Positions 46,900 to 47,052 of a stretch of DNA of 47,052 nt are shown here, piece by piece. The DNA lies in assembly GCF_007954265.1 (NCBI RefSeq), contig NZ_VOLS01000031.1, forward strand, positions 1-47,052, read 5' to 3'. Within the stretch, counting starts at the first letter, position 1; the number at the start of each line of letters is the position of its first letter. The translations under genes were made by a program, and so were the position numbers. The notes under the pieces are model-generated. The model did not search any database. It had not been told where the DNA came from and saw only the letters and a list, made by a program, of their open reading frames with translations. Source of the stretch: Colwellia sp. C1TZA3 (lineage in GTDB: Bacteria > Pseudomonadota > Gammaproteobacteria > Enterobacterales > Alteromonadaceae).

Positions 46900-46927
46900 T
46901 TGACATTAAAACTCAGGTGCGTATGAT
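46900..46927 (+). promoter_or_regulatory. rRNA operon promoter P2
   Basis: TTGACA (46900-46905) and TATGAT (46922-46927) are 16 bases apart, followed by GCGCATC. An A/T-rich tract (46865-46898) precedes it as a probable UP element. Its -10 lies 179 bases after that of P1. Confidence 0.85.
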
Positions 46928-47052
46928 GCGCATCTCGCTTCAGGCAAGGCCTGCAGCAACGAAACAAAGCGAATGAGATTTTGTTTCGGTTAGTTTTCTC
47001 CTCAGAGATAAACTAGCTTTCTTTAACAATTAGTTATCATGCAATTTGTGTG
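46928..47052 (+). promoter_or_regulatory. rRNA operon leader with boxB-like hairpins and boxA
   Basis: After P2 come a small hairpin CAGGC-AAG-GCCTG (46941-46953) and a 9-bp stem CGAAACAAA/TTTGTTTCG (46960-46988). The antitermination boxA-like TTTCTTTAACAAT follows at 47018-47030. The end, GCAATTTGTGTG, matches the text just before the 16S precursor in gammaproteobacteria. The 16S rRNA gene should begin shortly beyond the window. Confidence 0.88.

Overview
The window looks like chromosomal DNA from a low-GC marine gammaproteobacterium of the Alteromonadales, most likely Colwelliaceae (Colwellia or Thalassotalea type). This is inferred from core gammaproteobacterial gene blocks (ccmABCDE, pepA-holC-valS divergent from lptFG, mlaA/plsC/rraB, rapA-rluA), AT-rich codon use, and many ~160-bp miniature repeats with TACCAAT-type ends. 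No taxonomic search was run, and all coordinates were derived by eye.

Layout. 1-1108 holds a decayed ABC-2 permease remnant flanked by two copies of a miniature element. 1109-6041 carries yacL and an RND pump pair (adaptor plus permease). 6089-6758 is a 212-bp tandem repeat array between convergent genes. 6756-11607 (minus strand) encodes a DUF3530 protein, rluA and rapA. 12043-13744 is a PIN-PhoH ATPase gene broken by two tandem miniature elements and a one-base frameshift. 13916-20312 holds a hybrid sensor kinase, a convergent transglutaminase-like secreted protein and an acyl-CoA dehydrogenase. 20870-24438 is an envelope lipid cluster: hydrolase lipoprotein, mlaA, plsC, rraB and an unlisted 49-residue membrane protein. 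24535-29845 is a second RND pump operon divergent from a TetR regulator, with a strong palindromic operator between them. 30022-34857 is a heme block: ccmABCDE on the minus strand, then a periplasmic glutathione-peroxidase-like gene and hemH on the plus strand. 34858-35880 is a gene-free island rich in miniature elements. 35881-44935 holds a cold-shock gene, valS-holC-pepA, lptFG, an RDD membrane protein and a SpoIIAA-like protein. 45076-45160 is tRNA-Leu(CAA). The last 350 bases are the promoter and leader region of a ribosomal RNA operon whose 16S gene lies just beyond the window.

How the genes work together. Most of the window is housekeeping: outer-membrane biogenesis (mlaA, lptF, lptG), phospholipid synthesis (plsC), heme and cytochrome c biogenesis (ccm, hemH), translation (valS, tRNA, rluA, rrn) and RNA turnover (rraB). 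Accessory character comes from the two efflux systems and the mobile repeats.

The most notable sequence signal is a set of related non-autonomous elements of 157 or 160 bp. They share ends of the form TACCAA...TTGGTA and 3-bp target duplications (TTA or TAA). At least three internal sequence families are present. In one case two of them sit side by side inside, and destroy, a PhoH-family gene. I did not find an unambiguous new multi-gene system. The best leads are the element superfamily, the 212-bp hairpin array, and the hydrolase-MlaA gene pair.
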